A stretch of DNA of 64,000 bases, taken from positions 3,348,001 to 3,412,000 of the forward strand of contig NZ_JAKWJU010000002.1 in assembly GCF_022524345.1 (NCBI RefSeq). The letters are read 5' to 3'. Under the pieces are notes generated by a model. It was not told the DNA's origin, did not search any database, and saw only the letters and a program-made list of their open reading frames with translations. This document shows, one piece after another, positions 44,464-52,936 of this stretch. The position numbers and the translations under genes were made by a program. This DNA comes from Streptomyces marispadix (lineage in GTDB: Bacteria; Actinomycetota; Actinomycetes; Streptomycetales; Streptomycetaceae). Positions within the stretch are counted from its first letter, which is position 1; every line of letters begins with the position of its first letter.

Positions 44464-45951
44464 ACGTGGCGTGGAGCGGGAAGACTCGTTGCGGTCATCC
44501 GAGAGTCGGGTACTAGGAACTCCCGACCTTGGGGACGCGACGGGCGGCACGGGTAGATCGAGGATTACAGCGCCGACTTCGCGAGCCAACACATGGTGGG
44601 TGCCGTCCCAAGTGCGTTTGCTACTGCGGTCCCGGCGTTCTTCCCAACGTTCTTGGATGCGCATTCCGGCGAAAATGACTATGGCGCACAGGAATATTGC
44701 CACTATGAGTGTGTATATCGGGGTGTAGTTCTCATCAAACATGGAGCGATGTGCGTCGACTTGCCGGGCATTGATGCCGAAGAATCCGAAGAGCAGACCC
44801 AGGGTTCCGCTAATGGTGGTGACGAATGTGACCGCGACGACTGTTCGGACTCGCCGACGGTCTGCAGCGCGTTGTTCCATGCTCTGCACTGATGTCAGTT
44901 CCGCGCTGATGGCGTTGCTTAGACGGGTGAGCATCTGCCCGATCGTGGCAGCTCGTCCGATGAGTCCCATAGCTGCGAACAGTTCCTGGTGGAAGCTTTC
45001 GACGCGCAAGGCTGGTACGAGCATGCCGATATCTCCACCCACCTCCACGCTGTAGCTGAGTTCGAGTTCCAGTTGACTCAGTCCATCTGAGATATCCTCC
45101 AGGGCTGTACGCCGGTGGTGGGCGCCGCCTTGCCCAGTTGTGCGATTCCGAAATCGGTGAACGTAGGCGTAGGCGACTTCCCGGATCTGCCGGAGGCGGG
45201 CTGCGGAACCGACCACCTGAATCGCAGAGATCAACAGGCAGTTCTCGACGTAGTCCTGGTGTCCGCCCAGGACGCTCACGTAAGGGCCGAGTGCGGCTAC
45301 GGTGGTGGGCCGGCGGTTGAGTTCCTGGGGGTAGCAGATAGAACTGTGCTCGGCTCGGTAGGGTAAGTCGCTGCGATAGATGATGCGCTGGATGGTGTCG
45401 TCGTCAGGAATCTCGTTGGGTGTGTTGACGCTATGGAAGACGAGTTGATGGCGTTCCGGAAGGAACCCCGGGACTTCTCCGCGACTGTTGAGCTTGCAAC
45501 CGATCCGGTTCGCTGCCAACTGTTCGAGTGGCAGACCGTCGCATTCAATACTGGCGTAGTAGAGGTCTTCGAGTAGCGGGATCGTTCCCATCAGTGTGCC
45601 GGGCACGTCTAGGGTCAACGCAACGACCACCTGACCGGAAGGCAGGACGAAGTACCACATGTGCGCGGCGACCGGTTCGCCAGCGCTCCAGCGGTGGCAG
45701 GTCACGCTGGAGCAGTTGAGGGCCTCGTGCCGGATGACGCGAGGTAATTGTTCGTCAGACCTGTTGTAGTACTTGGCCAGGCGGCCCAGGCGAAAGAAGT
45801 CGCCCGGGCGTTTGGTAACGGACTGGACCTGGCTCGGGTCGTAGGTCCAAGGCGTGGAGTAGACGGTCGTCAGGCGGATGTGCTCTCGGGATGCGAAAGG
45901 TTCGAAGGGGATTGCTCCCTGCCCGTCAGAGAGCGTGCCATTGCCGCTCAC
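44461..45951 (-). CDS. CorA-like two-TM membrane protein
   Basis: A 496-residue protein with a large soluble N-terminal part (~400 residues) and two C-terminal membrane helices. The first ends in GLLFGFFGINARQ, similar to the GxN selectivity motif of CorA metal channels (here GIN), followed by an acidic loop and a second helix (YTLIVAIFLCAIVIFAGMRI). CorA homologues form pentameric Mg2+/Zn2+ channels. CorA-like effectors also occur in defence systems. The altered motif makes simple Mg2+ uptake uncertain. GTG 45951 is preceded by GGGAGGA and overlaps the end of the phosphotransferase gene by 26 bases, so they are coexpressed. Confidence 0.7.
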   Translation of the reverse strand: MSGNGTLSDGQGAIPFEPFASREHIRLTTVYSTPWTYDPSQVQSVTKRPGDFFRLGRLAKYYNRSDEQLPRVIRHEALNCSSVTCHRWSAGEPVAAHMWYFVLPSGQVVVALTLDVPGTLMGTIPLLEDLYYASIECDGLPLEQLAANRIGCKLNSRGEVPGFLPERHQLVFHSVNTPNEIPDDDTIQRIIYRSDLPYRAEHSSICYPQELNRRPTTVAALGPYVSVLGGHQDYVENCLLISAIQVVGSAARLRQIREVAYAYVHRFRNRTTGQGGAHHRRTALEDISDGLSQLELELSYSVEVGGDIGMLVPALRVESFHQELFAAMGLIGRAATIGQMLTRLSNAISAELTSVQSMEQRAADRRRVRTVVAVTFVTTISGTLGLLFGFFGINARQVDAHRSMFDENYTPIYTLIVAIFLCAIVIFAGMRIQERWEERRDRSSKRTWDGTHHVLAREVGAVILDLPVPPVASPRSGVPSTRLSDDRNESSRSTPR

Positions 45952-46831
45952 GGTCTTCCTCCCGTAACGATTGCATACGCAGTGCGAACTCTTCTGCAGC
46001 TTTTCCAGATTGTGCGTTCTGCATTAGCCAAGTGGTCATGCCCAGCTCCCGGACACTACGAAGGGTCTCGTACCCATGCCAGTCGGTGACATCGCAACCG
46101 TATGTCCGGCAGAAGGCTTCGTAGTCAGGGCGCGATAGCCCGAACCTGTCCATTGCAGTAGCGGTGGGGATGAGGTCCCAGGCGCGGGGACCAACGGCGA
46201 CGGCTTCGTAGTCGATCAGGAGTACTTGTCCATCGCGTACCAGCAAGTTACCCCGATGGGCGTCTCCGTGGATCACGCCCCGCTGCTTGTCCATGACGAT
46301 GGTGGTGAAGGCCGACCGAGCGCGGTTACATGCTTCGGTAAGGAATTCGACATCCCTGGGATCGATCCGCTCAGCGTGTGCGAGACGGCTCTGCATGATG
46401 GGGAATGGATTGAGGACAGCGACGTCGAAACCGGGGGCTGGCAATGCGTGGAAGGCGCGCAGCAAGCTGGCGAGATCCGTCAGGTGGGGTTGCACTGAGG
46501 ATGGTGGCACGTACTCCCAGAAGGTGATTAGCCTGCCGTCCGCGCTCATCGGCTGCGGAAGGTCCTCACGGAGCCGTGCAGCGGGGAACTTCTGCGAAGT
46601 GAGCCAGCGTGAGACCGCCAGTTCCTTATCCACTCTCTCGTGGTTGTCAGCGGCGTCCGAGCGAGCAATACGGATCACGACGCCTTCGGGGGGCAGCGCA
46701 TAGATGGCGTTCTCGCCCAGCCTCAGCAATTTCGCCTGCCGAGAGTCGAGCCCTACCTGTCCGCAGACAGTCGTCATGGCTCGAGCTGCACTTGCTGGCG
46801 TCAACCCCTCGCGACCCACGGCAGCATCCAT
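45926..46831 (-). CDS. Aminoglycoside phosphotransferase (APH)-family kinase
   Basis: A 301-residue kinase-like protein with an N-lobe (LRLGENAIYALPPEGVVIRIAR) and a C-lobe active site GVIHGDAHRGNLLVRDG (catalytic Asp in HGDxHxxN) followed by LLIDYEAVAVGPRAWDL (Mg2+-binding Asp). APH-fold enzymes phosphorylate antibiotics or small metabolites with ATP. The substrate cannot be read from sequence. It is first gene of a two-gene minus-strand unit with the CorA-like gene. The start at 46831 is reasonable; it is divergent from the SDR gene with repeats in the gap. Confidence 0.75.
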   Translation of the reverse strand: MDAAVGREGLTPASAARAMTTVCGQVGLDSRQAKLLRLGENAIYALPPEGVVIRIARSDAADNHERVDKELAVSRWLTSQKFPAARLREDLPQPMSADGRLITFWEYVPPSSVQPHLTDLASLLRAFHALPAPGFDVAVLNPFPIMQSRLAHAERIDPRDVEFLTEACNRARSAFTTIVMDKQRGVIHGDAHRGNLLVRDGQVLLIDYEAVAVGPRAWDLIPTATAMDRFGLSRPDYEAFCRTYGCDVTDWHGYETLRSVRELGMTTWLMQNAQSGKAAEEFALRMQSLREEDRERQWHAL

Positions 46832-46952
46832 TCAGGTTAGCGTTGCGGGTCCGCATCGGTACTGTCAAGTGCATTGGCTGGCAAGGGAGTTGGCATGCAG
46901 GATCCCTCCAGTAGCGTCGGCGCCTCGGGACGCTCCCGCCGCGTTTGACCTC

Positions 46953-46981
46953 TCCGTAGAGTTGCCAGACTTTCCGTAGAG
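46953..46981. repeat. Direct repeat TCCGTAGAG in a divergent promoter region
   Basis: TCCGTAGAG occurs at 46953-46961 and 46973-46981, 20 bp apart (two helical turns), between the divergent phosphotransferase and SDR genes. The first copy is within CTCT-CCGT-AGAG, a small dyad. Possibly a regulator site. Confidence 0.4.
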
Positions 46982-47077
46982 CAGTCGGCGAGTGGGACGG
47001 CTGTTGCGAGCGATGGCCTGGCACCTGGCAGAAGAAGACAAGATCTCTGGCAGTTCTGACCGCCACTAAGGAGCCCC

Positions 47078-47731
47078 ATGCCAACCCTCGCCATCGTCGG
47101 TGCCGGCCCGCAGTTGGGGGCGGCAATCGCACGAGTCTTCGGCTCCCACGGCTACCGGATCGCATTGATCTCCCGCAACCAGGAGCGGTTGGACAACCTT
47201 GCGGGGGTCCTAAGCGAAGACAGTCTGGACGTTGGTTGCTTCGCTGCTGACGTCCGGGACAACCGGGCCTTGTCCGGCGCGTTGCTTGAAGCGGAGAGGC
47301 ACTTCGGCAGCATCGACGTGCTCGAGTACAGTCCGCTGCCCGCATCCGACTACTTGCAGCCGATCCTTGAGACGACGCTTGAGCAGGCACAAGCCGCGTT
47401 CGAGTTCAGTGTCCTTGGCCCCATGACAGCCGTAGAGACCGTGCTGCCTGGCATGCGCGAGCGTGGAACTGGGTCTCTGCTATTCACCAGCGGTGGTTCA
47501 TCACTGGTGCCAAACGGAGCTGTCGCAGGTACTAGCATCGCGATGGCCGGGGAGGCCGCATATCTAGCCATGCTTCATGAAGCACTCGCCCCGGAGATTC
47601 AGGTATCGCACCTCGTGGTTCCGGTCAAGATCGGTCCTGGGGAAGCCCTGGGTGATCCAACCGCACTAGCCGAACGGCTATGGCAGTTGCACGTGACTCG
47701 AGACCGATTCCGAGTCGTGGTGGGTAAGTAG
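47078..47731 (+). CDS. Short-chain dehydrogenase/reductase-like protein
   Basis: A 217-residue Rossmann-fold protein with the N-terminal dinucleotide motif LAIVGAGPQLGAAIA (residues 4-18) and the SDR pattern DVRDNRALSGALLEAERHFGSIDVLEYS and GSLLFTSGGSS. The active-site Tyr-x-x-x-Lys is not visible; its place reads GTSIAMAGEAAYL. So catalysis by the usual mechanism is doubtful, and it may bind NAD(P)(H) as a sensor. It is shorter than typical SDRs (~250). ATG 47078 follows AAGGAGCCCC. Confidence 0.7.
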   Translation: MPTLAIVGAGPQLGAAIARVFGSHGYRIALISRNQERLDNLAGVLSEDSLDVGCFAADVRDNRALSGALLEAERHFGSIDVLEYSPLPASDYLQPILETTLEQAQAAFEFSVLGPMTAVETVLPGMRERGTGSLLFTSGGSSLVPNGAVAGTSIAMAGEAAYLAMLHEALAPEIQVSHLVVPVKIGPGEALGDPTALAERLWQLHVTRDRFRVVVGK

Positions 47732-47913
47732 TTCGCCACCTCATCACTGACGCAGTGGGGCCCGTGGCGCTGCGGGTCGAACTCCTGATCTCTTCTCAAC
47801 CTGAACAGGGGCTGCTGATTGGAAGCATTTCTACGGTCTTCGTGACTCGTCCGCCCGTCTGTCCCGGGACGGCACTCTGCCCAATTTGCCCGCGGGCATG
47901 GATCGGCGTGATC

Positions 47914-48093
47914 GAGATTCTGACAGTGGGGTGCCGGTCGCCAGCCGTGCTCTTATCACCGCGATGTCGTTCTGTTGCGGCACCCACCGGACGCCGAGCA
48001 CAGCCGACAACATGACGTTGGTTGCCACCTACGCAGTACGCCGAGGAAATGACACGTCCGTGAGATTGATCTTGCCCGACACGTCGTGAGACA
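47914..48093. repeat. Candidate right end of the Tn7-like element (inverted motif copies)
   Basis: On the minus strand this stretch holds copies of left-end motifs: TGTCAGAATCTC (47914-47925) against TGTCGGAATCTC at 14464-14475, AATCTCACGG (48058-48067) identical to 14470-14479, and TGTCTCACGAC (48083-48093). TGTCGG follows the last. Orientation is inverted relative to the left end, as transposon ends require. The 5 bases after 48093 (GGTCA) do not match TTGCG before 14464, so the exact terminus is not settled. The rest of 47732-48201 has no convincing gene. Confidence 0.4.
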
Positions 48094-48201
48094 GGTCAAG
48101 AACCTGCAGGTCATCCAAGATCAACATGTCACGCGAGCTGAGACCCTACACGGGGAGACCCGCGCCGCAGAGCGTGAGGTCGGCGGGTTCACCGGATCTC
48201 T

Positions 48202-48946
48202 ATGCTGACTTGCATGGAGCGGGAGTTGGAGATTCCGTTGGCCGGTGGCCGGATCACCCAGGGCGTTGTCCGGGTCGGGGACACGGTGCGGCGTCCGGTC
48301 GGGGCGCATTCGCCGTTCGTTCATCGGCTGTTGCGGCATCTGGAGAAGGCCGGCTCCGACGTGGCGCCCAGGCTGCTCGGGATCGATGCCAAGGGCCGGG
48401 AGATCCTCAGCTTCCAGCATGGTGAGGCGTTGACGGACTTCCGGTCCCGTGACTGGTCGGCGGCTCAAGTGGCCGCTGCGGCACGGCTGTTGCGTCGGCT
48501 GCACGACGCGACTGCCGGGACGCCGATCGCGGGTGGTGTGAGACGGTGTGCCACACAACGACTTCTCCCCGCTCAACGTCGCCTTCGTCGACGGACTTCC
48601 GGTCTCCGCCTTCGACTTCGACCAGGCCGCTCCCGGACCCCGCAGGCGCGACCTCGCCTATGCGTCCTGGCTGTGGCTGCTCGGTGCCGACATCGCCGCG
48701 CCGCTCGGCCGGCAGTTGGCGCTGTTGCGTACCTTTCTCGACGCGTACGGGTTGGGGGAGGAGCAGCGGCGGGGGTTCGGTGGCCGCATCGTGGCACGCG
48801 TCGAGGACGAGCGTGACTTTCATGCACGTGCCGGACGCGTGGCGGGTCCCGGGTCCTGGCTGGACTGCGAGATCGCGTGGCTCGGCAAGTACGCCGACGA
48901 CATCGACCGGGGCGTTGTCGAGGGCGTCGCGGGACGGCCGTCGTAG
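48202..48946 (+). pseudogene. Frameshifted APH/choline kinase-like phosphotransferase
   Basis: The first frame, from about 48202 (ATG; GTG nearby), gives VRVGDTVRRPVGAHSPFVHRLL...ILSFQHGEALTDF, a kinase N-lobe, and stops making sense after ~48540. The second frame continues with VPHNDFSPLNVAFVDGLPVSAFDFDQA, the catalytic HNDxxxxN and DFD motifs, and runs to 48946. A one-base change between 48541 and 48553 is needed to join them; a stop (TGA 48539-48541) prevents earlier joining. So it is broken as written. It lies just beyond the candidate end of the transposon and probably belongs to the chromosome. Confidence 0.75.
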
Positions 48947-49120
48947 GCGCTGCGGTCGGCGGGGTGTCCGGCACCGGCCACCGAACTGATCGCGCAGACA
49001 ATCGAGCAGACCGCCATGCGGTGGTCTCGAACCGGTTGCAGGCGCGGTTGCGGGTGGACCGGCTCGAAGGCGGTTCTCAAATCGCGTCGGTGGAACTGCA
49101 CTTGAGCGAGGACGGCCGGG

Positions 49121-49489
49121 TCAGCCGGTCAGCGTGAGGGCCAGGGCTGCGACGGCCGGGAGGGCCTGGACGTAGAGGATGCGGCGGCTCACCGTGAGCG
49201 CGCCGTAGAGGCCCGCGACGATCACGCAGCTCAGGAAGAAGATCTGCGCCTGGTGGCCGGTGGGCTGCGCTGCGAGCAGGCTCCAGACGAGGCCGGCGGC
49301 GAGGAAGCCGTTGTAGAGGCCCTGGTTGGCTGCGAGCGGTGCCGAGGCTTCGGCGAACTCGGGCGTCGTACCGAAGACGGCCCGGCCGCGCGGTGTGCGC
49401 CACAGGAACATCTCGAGTATCAGGAAGCCCACGTGGAGGAGTGCGACGAGTGCGGTGATCACGAGGGCGGCGGTGTGTGCGGCGTTCAC
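49121..49489 (-). CDS. DUF1304 family small membrane protein
   Basis: A 122-residue protein with four hydrophobic helices and DUF1304 features: LHVGFLILEMFLWRTPRGRAVFG in the first half and ANQGLYNGFLAAGLVW in the second. Function unknown; the family is often next to HxlR or MarR regulators. The start is GTG 49489, preceded by AGGGGAC. It is divergent from the HxlR gene with two inverted repeats between, so it is probably that regulator's target. Confidence 0.8.
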   Translation of the reverse strand: MNAAHTAALVITALVALLHVGFLILEMFLWRTPRGRAVFGTTPEFAEASAPLAANQGLYNGFLAAGLVWSLLAAQPTGHQAQIFFLSCVIVAGLYGALTVSRRILYVQALPAVAALALTLTG

Positions 49490-49515
49490 GAAGTCCCCTG
49501 GGAGAGCGGTCAGTT

Positions 49516-49581
49516 GGTGGGTTGGATTTTCCGACCCACCTGGTCGTGAGGACCGTAACACGAGGGTTTGGTTTTCAAACC
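49516..49581. promoter_or_regulatory. Two inverted repeats between DUF1304 and hxlR genes
   Basis: GGTGGGT (49516-49522) / ACCCACC (49534-49540) and GGTTTG (49565-49570) / CAAACC (49576-49581). They lie in the 114-base gap between divergent starts and are candidate operators for the HxlR-type regulator encoded next to them. Confidence 0.5.
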
Positions 49582-49603
49582 ACGGGGCTGGTTGGATCGG
49601 GTC

Positions 49604-50062
49604 ATGGCTAGGAGGAAGGTCGACCCACGGGAGTGCTCGCTGGCCTCGGCGCTGAACGTCGTGGGTGAGAAGTGGTCGCTGCTGGCCGTGCGCGAGGTGT
49701 TCTACGGCGTGCACCGCTTCGACGGCATCGTCCGGAACACCGGGGCGCCCCGCGACGTACTCGCCGCGCGGCTGCGCACCCTCGTCGACGGCGGGGTGCT
49801 GCGGCGGGTCCGCTACTCGGAGCGCCCGCCGCGCGACGAGTACCACCTGACGCAGGCCGGCCGGGAACTCGCCCCCGCGCTGCTGGGCCTCATGCGCTGG
49901 GGCATGCGCTGGGTGCCCGGCGCCCCCGAGGGGCCGACGGTCTTCACGCACGAATGCGGCGGCCCGCTGGACGCCGGGATCGTCTGCGCCGCCTGCGGAG
50001 AGGAGGCCGGGGCCGCCGACCTCTCGGTCCCGGACAACGGCCCTACGGCGAACGGCACTTGA
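49604..50062 (+). CDS. HxlR-family transcriptional regulator
   Basis: A 152-residue winged-helix protein of the HxlR type: CSLASALNVVGEKWSLLAVREVFYGVHRFDGI, then RLRTLVDGGVLRRVRYSERPPRDEYHLTQAG. A C-terminal extension carries two Cys pairs (HECGG, CAACG) that may bind metal or sense redox state. ATG 49604 is used; upstream frame is not homologous. It is divergent from DUF1304 and likely controls it. Confidence 0.85.
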   Translation: MARRKVDPRECSLASALNVVGEKWSLLAVREVFYGVHRFDGIVRNTGAPRDVLAARLRTLVDGGVLRRVRYSERPPRDEYHLTQAGRELAPALLGLMRWGMRWVPGAPEGPTVFTHECGGPLDAGIVCAACGEEAGAADLSVPDNGPTANGT

Positions 50063-50120
50063 GCGCCGCCGGGTCCGATGCTGCGCCGGGTCTGATGCGG
50101 CGGGGCGGCCCCGGCCGGGG

Positions 50121-51281
50121 TCATCCCAGCGCGCGCAGCTTCGAGCCGTGATTCCACGCCTCCAGCAGACCGCGGTGCACGGCCGTCACCTCGTGCCGGG
50201 CGGCCATCAGCAGCGCGTCCCTGGTGAAGGGCGCCGTCGCCACGAGCAGTGCCACGTCCGCCTTGTATTCCAGCCGGGCCATGCCGATGAATCCCTGTAC
50301 GTCGGCGCTGGTGATGCTGGAGGACGGCGTACGTGCCTTGCACTGCACGATGAGGCGGCGGCCGTCGGCGGTGTAGCCGATGATGTCGGCGCCCGCGTCG
50401 CCGTGCCCGCCGGTGACGGTGACCTGATCGCAGCCGTCGCGGCGGCACAGCCAGGCGACGTGGCGCTCGAACTCCCGCCCGTTCATGGCGTCCAGGGCTC
50501 CCATCGAACCCGACGCCTCCTGTTCCCGCAGAACACGCCGTAGCTGGATCATCTCCGTCTCGTGCTCGGAGAGGCGGCGGCGCAGCTCGCGCTGGGAGTC
50601 GATCGCCCCGTTGAGCAGCGGAACGACGGTGCGGCCGACGACATCGCGGACGGTCTCCTCCGCGACCTGCCGTACATGCGGATCGTCCGCGGGGCGTGAC
50701 CCATCGGGCCGCCGCCGCTCTTGCTCCTTCCGCTCCTCCCGCTCCTGGGCGACTCTTCGCGCGATGCGCTCGTCGAGCCATGAGAGGAGGCCGTGAAGGA
50801 AGAACTCGTCCTTATGGGCCGCCGGTTCACGGGGATGCGGCGGGGGTGGTGCGGGTGCGCCGTGGGTGGCTCGGTCGCGGTGTTCGGCGTCGAGCAGATA
50901 CGTACGGACCCGGCGGGCGACGTCGCTGTCGCGCAGCAGCATCGCGACGTTGAGCACGGTGCGGCGGGTGAAGAGAGCGAGGTTGGAACGGGGCTGTGGA
51001 TAACTTTCGGGAAAGGGAGACAGGATGTCTCTCTTGAACAACTCCAGCTCAGAGCCCCGGAGCGTTCGCATGCCGTTCTCGGTCAGCTCCTCGCGGTGCC
51101 GCTGCATGAGCCTGTTGACGGTGCGCTCGGCGACCTCGAAGTAGTCCGCGACCATCCGCGTGGTCACATGCAGGCCGTCGGACAGCAGCGTGAGCGCCTT
51201 CACCTTCTCCAGTGCTTCGGTCCGTTCGGCGACGGCCGCGCGCAACGTCTGCGATTCGAGCAGTGCGCCTTCGTGCACCAT
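50121..51281 (-). CDS. Mrr-like restriction endonuclease with N-terminal HTH
   Basis: A 386-residue protein. Residues ~35-75 form an HTH (VTTRMVADYFEVAERTVNRLMQRHREEL) similar to phage anti-repressor/Rha-type domains. Then comes a charged helical linker. The C-terminal domain (~270-386) is Mrr-like: GREFERHVAWLCRRDGCDQV, GDAGADIIGY with the catalytic Asp and LIVQCKARTP with Q-x-K. This is the nuclease of type IV restriction, which cuts modified DNA, or of DNA repair. ATG 51281 follows GGAGGGG. It lies outside the proposed transposon and may be a chromosomal defence gene. Confidence 0.75.
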   Translation of the reverse strand: MVHEGALLESQTLRAAVAERTEALEKVKALTLLSDGLHVTTRMVADYFEVAERTVNRLMQRHREELTENGMRTLRGSELELFKRDILSPFPESYPQPRSNLALFTRRTVLNVAMLLRDSDVARRVRTYLLDAEHRDRATHGAPAPPPPHPREPAAHKDEFFLHGLLSWLDERIARRVAQEREERKEQERRRPDGSRPADDPHVRQVAEETVRDVVGRTVVPLLNGAIDSQRELRRRLSEHETEMIQLRRVLREQEASGSMGALDAMNGREFERHVAWLCRRDGCDQVTVTGGHGDAGADIIGYTADGRRLIVQCKARTPSSSITSADVQGFIGMARLEYKADVALLVATAPFTRDALLMAARHEVTAVHRGLLEAWNHGSKLRALG

Positions 51282-51472
51282 GCGATGCCCCTCCCCATCG
51301 GGCGTACCCGGACACAGGTGGGCATCCCTGCCGATCCCACCCCTGGCATGGCCAACGAGGCGCTGAATGGGAAGACACGCTCGAAATACGGGCGTTTTTG
51401 CGATTCGGGTCGAACGGGCCGCAGGGCACGGCGGGTTGCCCGCCTGGTCGCCCGACGGTCGCGGGCAGGTGC

Positions 51473-52030
51473 TCAGAGCTGCATCTTGAAGCCCAGGTGG
51501 GACGCCTCGAATCCGAGGCGTTCGTAGAAGCGGTGGGCCTCGATGCGCGTGGCGTCGGAGGTGAGTTGTACGAGTGCGCAGCCCTGGCTGCGGGCCTCCT
51601 CGATTGCCCAAAGGATCAGCTTGGTGCCGAGGCCGCCGCCTCGGGCCTCGGAGTGGACCCTTACGGCTTCGATCAGGGCGCGGGTCGAACCGCGTCTGGA
51701 CAGGCCGGGGATGAGGGTGAGCTGGAGGGTGCCGACGGGCAGGCCGTCGCGTTCGGCGACGACGAGGATCTGGTTGGGGTCGGCGTCGATGCGCTCGAAC
51801 GCCTCGCGGTAGACGGCCTGTTCGTCGGGGCTCTCGCGCTGGGCGCCGAGCGGGTCGTCGGCGAGCATGGAGACGAGTGCCGGTACGTCGTCGGCGGTCG
51901 CGCGCCGCATGGTGGTCGATGCCGCTGCGTCCGGCGTCTCCGTCTCCGTCTTCGGTGCCGCCGGGGAGGCCGGTGCTGGGGGCGGCGGCTGTGACGGTGT
52001 CGGCGGCGGGTGCGGTGTCCCGGTGCTCAT
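51473..52030 (-). CDS. GNAT family N-acetyltransferase
   Basis: A 185-residue protein. The GNAT domain starts at about residue 41 (MRRATADDVPALVSML) with the acetyl-CoA loop SEARGGGLGTKLILW and C-terminal HRFYERLGFEASH. The first ~40 residues are Pro/Ala-rich and disordered; the start may really be the internal ATG at about 51910. Substrate unknown. Confidence 0.8.
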   Translation of the reverse strand: MSTGTPHPPPTPSQPPPPAPASPAAPKTETETPDAAASTTMRRATADDVPALVSMLADDPLGAQRESPDEQAVYREAFERIDADPNQILVVAERDGLPVGTLQLTLIPGLSRRGSTRALIEAVRVHSEARGGGLGTKLILWAIEEARSQGCALVQLTSDATRIEAHRFYERLGFEASHLGFKMQL

Positions 52031-52306
52031 GATCGCAGCTTACGCCCCGGTATTGGCCAGAGGTTGGGCTCGGTTGGAATGTGCGTGAGCGCACGGGTGT
52101 GCGGGGAGTGGGGCGTTGATGCCGGTTGTCGGGCGGCGGTCGGTGTCACCTCGCGGAGGACGGGGCGCGGGCGATTCCGTTTCGCCGTCCGCCCGGTTTG
52201 ATGTGCTGTGTCGTACGGCGAAAATGTGCGCCCCGTACCCCGGACCGGTCCGGCCGCGCTGCCCGGTCGTCGTCACCGGCGCAGTACCGTGATCACGCTC
52301 CCGGTG

Positions 52307-52756
52307 TCACGCCGTCGGCTCCAGTGCGCGTACGGCCCGGACGAGAGGCGCCAGTTCGGTGCGTTCCGCTGCCTCGTCGAGGGCTTCGCGGAGGGCGGCG
52401 TCGTTGGTGGGGCGGGCGGCTTCGAGGAGTGCGTGGCCTGCCTCGGTGACGTCGGTGTAGATGCCCCGGCGGTCGTCGGGGCAGAGGTAGCGGGTGAGGA
52501 GGCCGCGTTCTTCGAGGCGGTTGACGAGCCTGGTGGTGGCGCTCTGGCTGAGGACGACGGCGTCGGCGAGCTGGTTCATGCGGAAGTGGCCGCCCTCGCC
52601 CGGGTGTTGCCCGCTGAGGACGTCGAGTACGGAGAACTCCCGGACGCTCAGGCCGTGTTCGGCCTGTAGCGCGCGCTCGATGCGGGCCTCGATGCGGCCG
52701 TGCAGGGCGGACAGTGCGCACCAGCCCTGGGCGAGGCCGGGGTCCGGTCGTGTCAT
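52307..52756 (-). CDS. MarR-family transcriptional regulator
   Basis: A 149-residue winged-helix MarR protein: LSVREFSVLDVL, MNQLADAVVLSQSATTRLVNRLEERGLL and DDRRGIYTDVTEAGHALLE (the wing). It binds inverted repeats as a dimer and is usually relieved by small ligands. The ATG at 52756 has AGGAAG upstream; a longer frame is unlikely. It is divergent from an MFS exporter, the classic MarR/exporter arrangement. Confidence 0.88.
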   Translation of the reverse strand: MTRPDPGLAQGWCALSALHGRIEARIERALQAEHGLSVREFSVLDVLSGQHPGEGGHFRMNQLADAVVLSQSATTRLVNRLEERGLLTRYLCPDDRRGIYTDVTEAGHALLEAARPTNDAALREALDEAAERTELAPLVRAVRALEPTA

Positions 52757-52936
52757 TGCTCGCTGCTTCCTCTCGTGTACGCGTCTTGTACGGGCGTCGT
52801 ACCGGTTTGTACGGGCCTGTACGAGCGTCGGGTGTGGGCGCGTGGCGGCTGGCTCGCGCCCTGCTGTCGTTCGCACCGCCGGATCGGGGGTCCCCGGCCG
52901 GGTTCCAGGCTAGTCCACCAGCGCAATAGCCCGCGT

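Larger units (their letters stand above)
14464..48093. mobile_element. Tn7-like transposon (tnsABC-tniQ) with defence-type cargo; right end uncertain
   Basis: The core is tnsA-tnsB-tnsC-tniQ in one unit, reading away from the dnaB 3' end. Cargo includes helicases, nuclease-like proteins, XRE regulators, a metallopeptidase, an NTPase and possibly the Rhs locus. The left boundary is supported by repeats at 14464. The right boundary is inferred from inverted motif copies at 47914-48093 and from chromosomal-looking genes resuming afterwards. No matching 5-bp duplication was found, so the true end could lie elsewhere between about 21.3 and 52 kb. Confidence 0.55.

Noticed and set aside
47999..48007. 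GCCGA after ACA at 48000-48002 as a target duplication matching GCCGA before TGTCGG at 14484
   Set aside because: The adjoining terminal sequences do not form inverted repeats, and a 5-base match among several options is expected by chance.
48029..48127. A 32-codon minus-strand frame starting MLILDDLQVLDL, reminiscent of a RiPP leader
   Set aside because: No ribosome site, no Cys-containing core and no modification genes nearby; it also overlaps the candidate transposon-end repeats.
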